Shown here piece after piece: positions 4,764-5,616 of a stretch of DNA of 5,616 bases. The stretch covers positions 1 to 5,616 of the forward strand of contig QMYG01000044.1 in NCBI GenBank assembly GCA_003662535.1, in the 5' to 3' direction. This DNA is from Candidatus Bathyarchaeota archaeon (GTDB taxonomy: Archaea; Thermoproteota; Bathyarchaeia; EX4484-135; B24-G1). The translations under genes were made by a program, and so were the position numbers. The notes below the pieces were generated by a model, which saw only the letters and a program-made list of their open reading frames with translations, did not search any database and was not told the origin of the DNA. How positions within the stretch are numbered: the first letter of the stretch is position 1; the number at the start of each line of letters is the position of its first letter.

Positions 4764-5616
4764 GTGGCGGGCTGGAGGCTGTTGGATGTTGGGGCGGTAG
4801 ACGGCTACGTGATGACGAACCTCTACGAGGCAGTGGGCATAGCCGTAAGCGAGGGGGTGTCGCCAAACACGCTGATACTGAACCACCCCGAAAGCCCCTT
4901 CGCAAACGTAGGCTATCACCAAGAGGTCGAGAGGGAGATAGACGTAGACTACTGCAGGAGTCAAGGAATCCCCATAGTTAGGCGCTCGATAGGCGGAGGA
5001 GCAATCCTAGACGGCCCGTGGGAGCAGGACTACTTCGTGATAATCAGGAGAGACGACCCAGAGTGCCCAGCAAGCGTGCCAGACTTCTACCAGAAATTCC
5101 TCAAACCAATAGTCTACGCCCTGAAGAGCTACGGACTAAAGGCCGAGTTCAGACCACTAAACGACGTTCTGGTCTCGGGAAAGAAAATCTCGGGGAACGG
5201 GGCGATAGGCATAGAGAACTCCAGCGTCCTCGCAGGAGACATACTCCTAGACTTCCCAGTAGACCTGATGGTCAGAGTGCTGAAAGTTCCGAGCGAAAAG
5301 TTCAGGGGCAAAATCGCAAAATCAATGCAGGAATGGCTAACATCCATGAAAAACGAGCTCGGACACACACCAGAAAGGGAGGAAGTTAAGGAGCGGATAG
5401 TGGAGGGATTCGAAAAGGAGCTCGGCATAAAGTTCGAGAGAGGAGAGCTAACAGGCCGTGAGAAAGAACTCCTAGAAAAACTCCTTAACGAGAGAAGGAG
5501 CGAAAGTTGGATTTTCAGGAAGAAACTCAGCCACGAAAGGCTCTACTCAGCGCCGAAATGCACGAAGATTCGTGGAGGCGTCTACGTCTGCGAGGGAATG
5601 CACAAAGCAGAGAAGC
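4764..5616 (+). CDS. lplA: Lipoate-protein ligase A family protein (partial, open at right edge)
   Basis: 284 codons are visible, with no stop before the window end. The family adenylates lipoate (or octanoate) and attaches it to a lysine of a carrier domain in the cytoplasm. Visible: W-R-L-L-D start, N-V-G-Y-H-Q at 48-53, R-R-S-I-G-G-G-A at 73-80, N-D-V-L-V-S-G-K-K-I-S-G at 133-144 with the conserved catalytic lysine (Lys141, or possibly Lys140), A-G-D-I-L-L-D at 157-163, and V-L-K-V-P-S-E-K-F-R-G-K at 172-183, as in archaeal LplA. After R-R-x-x-G-G-G-A the family usually has V-Y-H-D-L-G; here it is I-L-D-G-P-W, so the histidine is lost. Beyond residue 255 the chain continues with a cysteine-containing stretch, perhaps a fused accessory (LplB-like) domain. 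The GTG start at 4764 fits the W-R-L-L N-terminus and AGGAG (4748-4752); GTG 4755 is possible. Substrate (lipoate, octanoate or other) is not decided by sequence. Confidence 0.85.
   Translation, partial: MAGWRLLDVGAVDGYVMTNLYEAVGIAVSEGVSPNTLILNHPESPFANVGYHQEVEREIDVDYCRSQGIPIVRRSIGGGAILDGPWEQDYFVIIRRDDPECPASVPDFYQKFLKPIVYALKSYGLKAEFRPLNDVLVSGKKISGNGAIGIENSSVLAGDILLDFPVDLMVRVLKVPSEKFRGKIAKSMQEWLTSMKNELGHTPEREEVKERIVEGFEKELGIKFERGELTGREKELLEKLLNERRSESWIFRKKLSHERLYSAPKCTKIRGGVYVCEGMHKAEK

Noticed and set aside
4757..4981. Open frame of 74 codons on the plus strand within the start of the ligase gene
   Set aside because: It is another frame of the ligase coding region; the ligase frame carries all the conserved motifs.

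Overview
The window comes from an archaeon that uses tetrahydromethanopterin-type C1 carriers. Four consecutive minus-strand genes encode the catalytic core of formylmethanofuran dehydrogenase (order of transcription fwdD, fwdB, fwdA, fwdC). They are followed by the first 46 codons of what looks like mch, methenyl-H4MPT cyclohydrolase, which runs off the left edge. Archaeal TATA-like boxes, strong GGAGGT Shine-Dalgarno sites and probable TTG/GTG starts fit this. The lineage (methanogen, Archaeoglobus-like, or a TACK archaeon with the archaeal Wood-Ljungdahl pathway) cannot be fixed from this window.

Layout: 1-140 mch N-terminus (-); 143-967 fwdC (-); 982-2682 fwdA (-); 2698-4167 fwdB (-); 4169-4573 fwdD (-); 4574-4763 a divergent promoter region of about 190 bases with two TATA-like boxes, a nested inverted repeat and short repeated words; 4764-5616 a plus-strand lipoate-protein ligase A family gene, open at the right edge. 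The five minus-strand genes are separated by 1, 15, 14 and 2 bases and are almost certainly one operon read from the promoter near 4621-4628.

How the genes work together: FwdB and FwdD form the molybdopterin (W or Mo) formate dehydrogenase-like half, which reduces CO2 to formate. FwdA is the binuclear-metal amidohydrolase that condenses formate with methanofuran. FwdC is the beta-helical scaffold subunit. Mch acts two steps later on the H4MPT-bound C1 unit; the formyltransferase step between them is not in this window, and neither are the iron-sulfur electron-delivery subunits FwdF/FwdG. The divergent ligase would attach lipoate (or a related acyl group) to a carrier protein, for example the glycine-cleavage H protein, another C1 route. 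That link is inference.

I did not find a convincing new multi-gene system. The points most worth a second look are an arginine-rich insertion of about 46 residues in FwdB, the altered motif after GGG in the ligase, the ligase's C-terminal extension, and the structured intergenic region.
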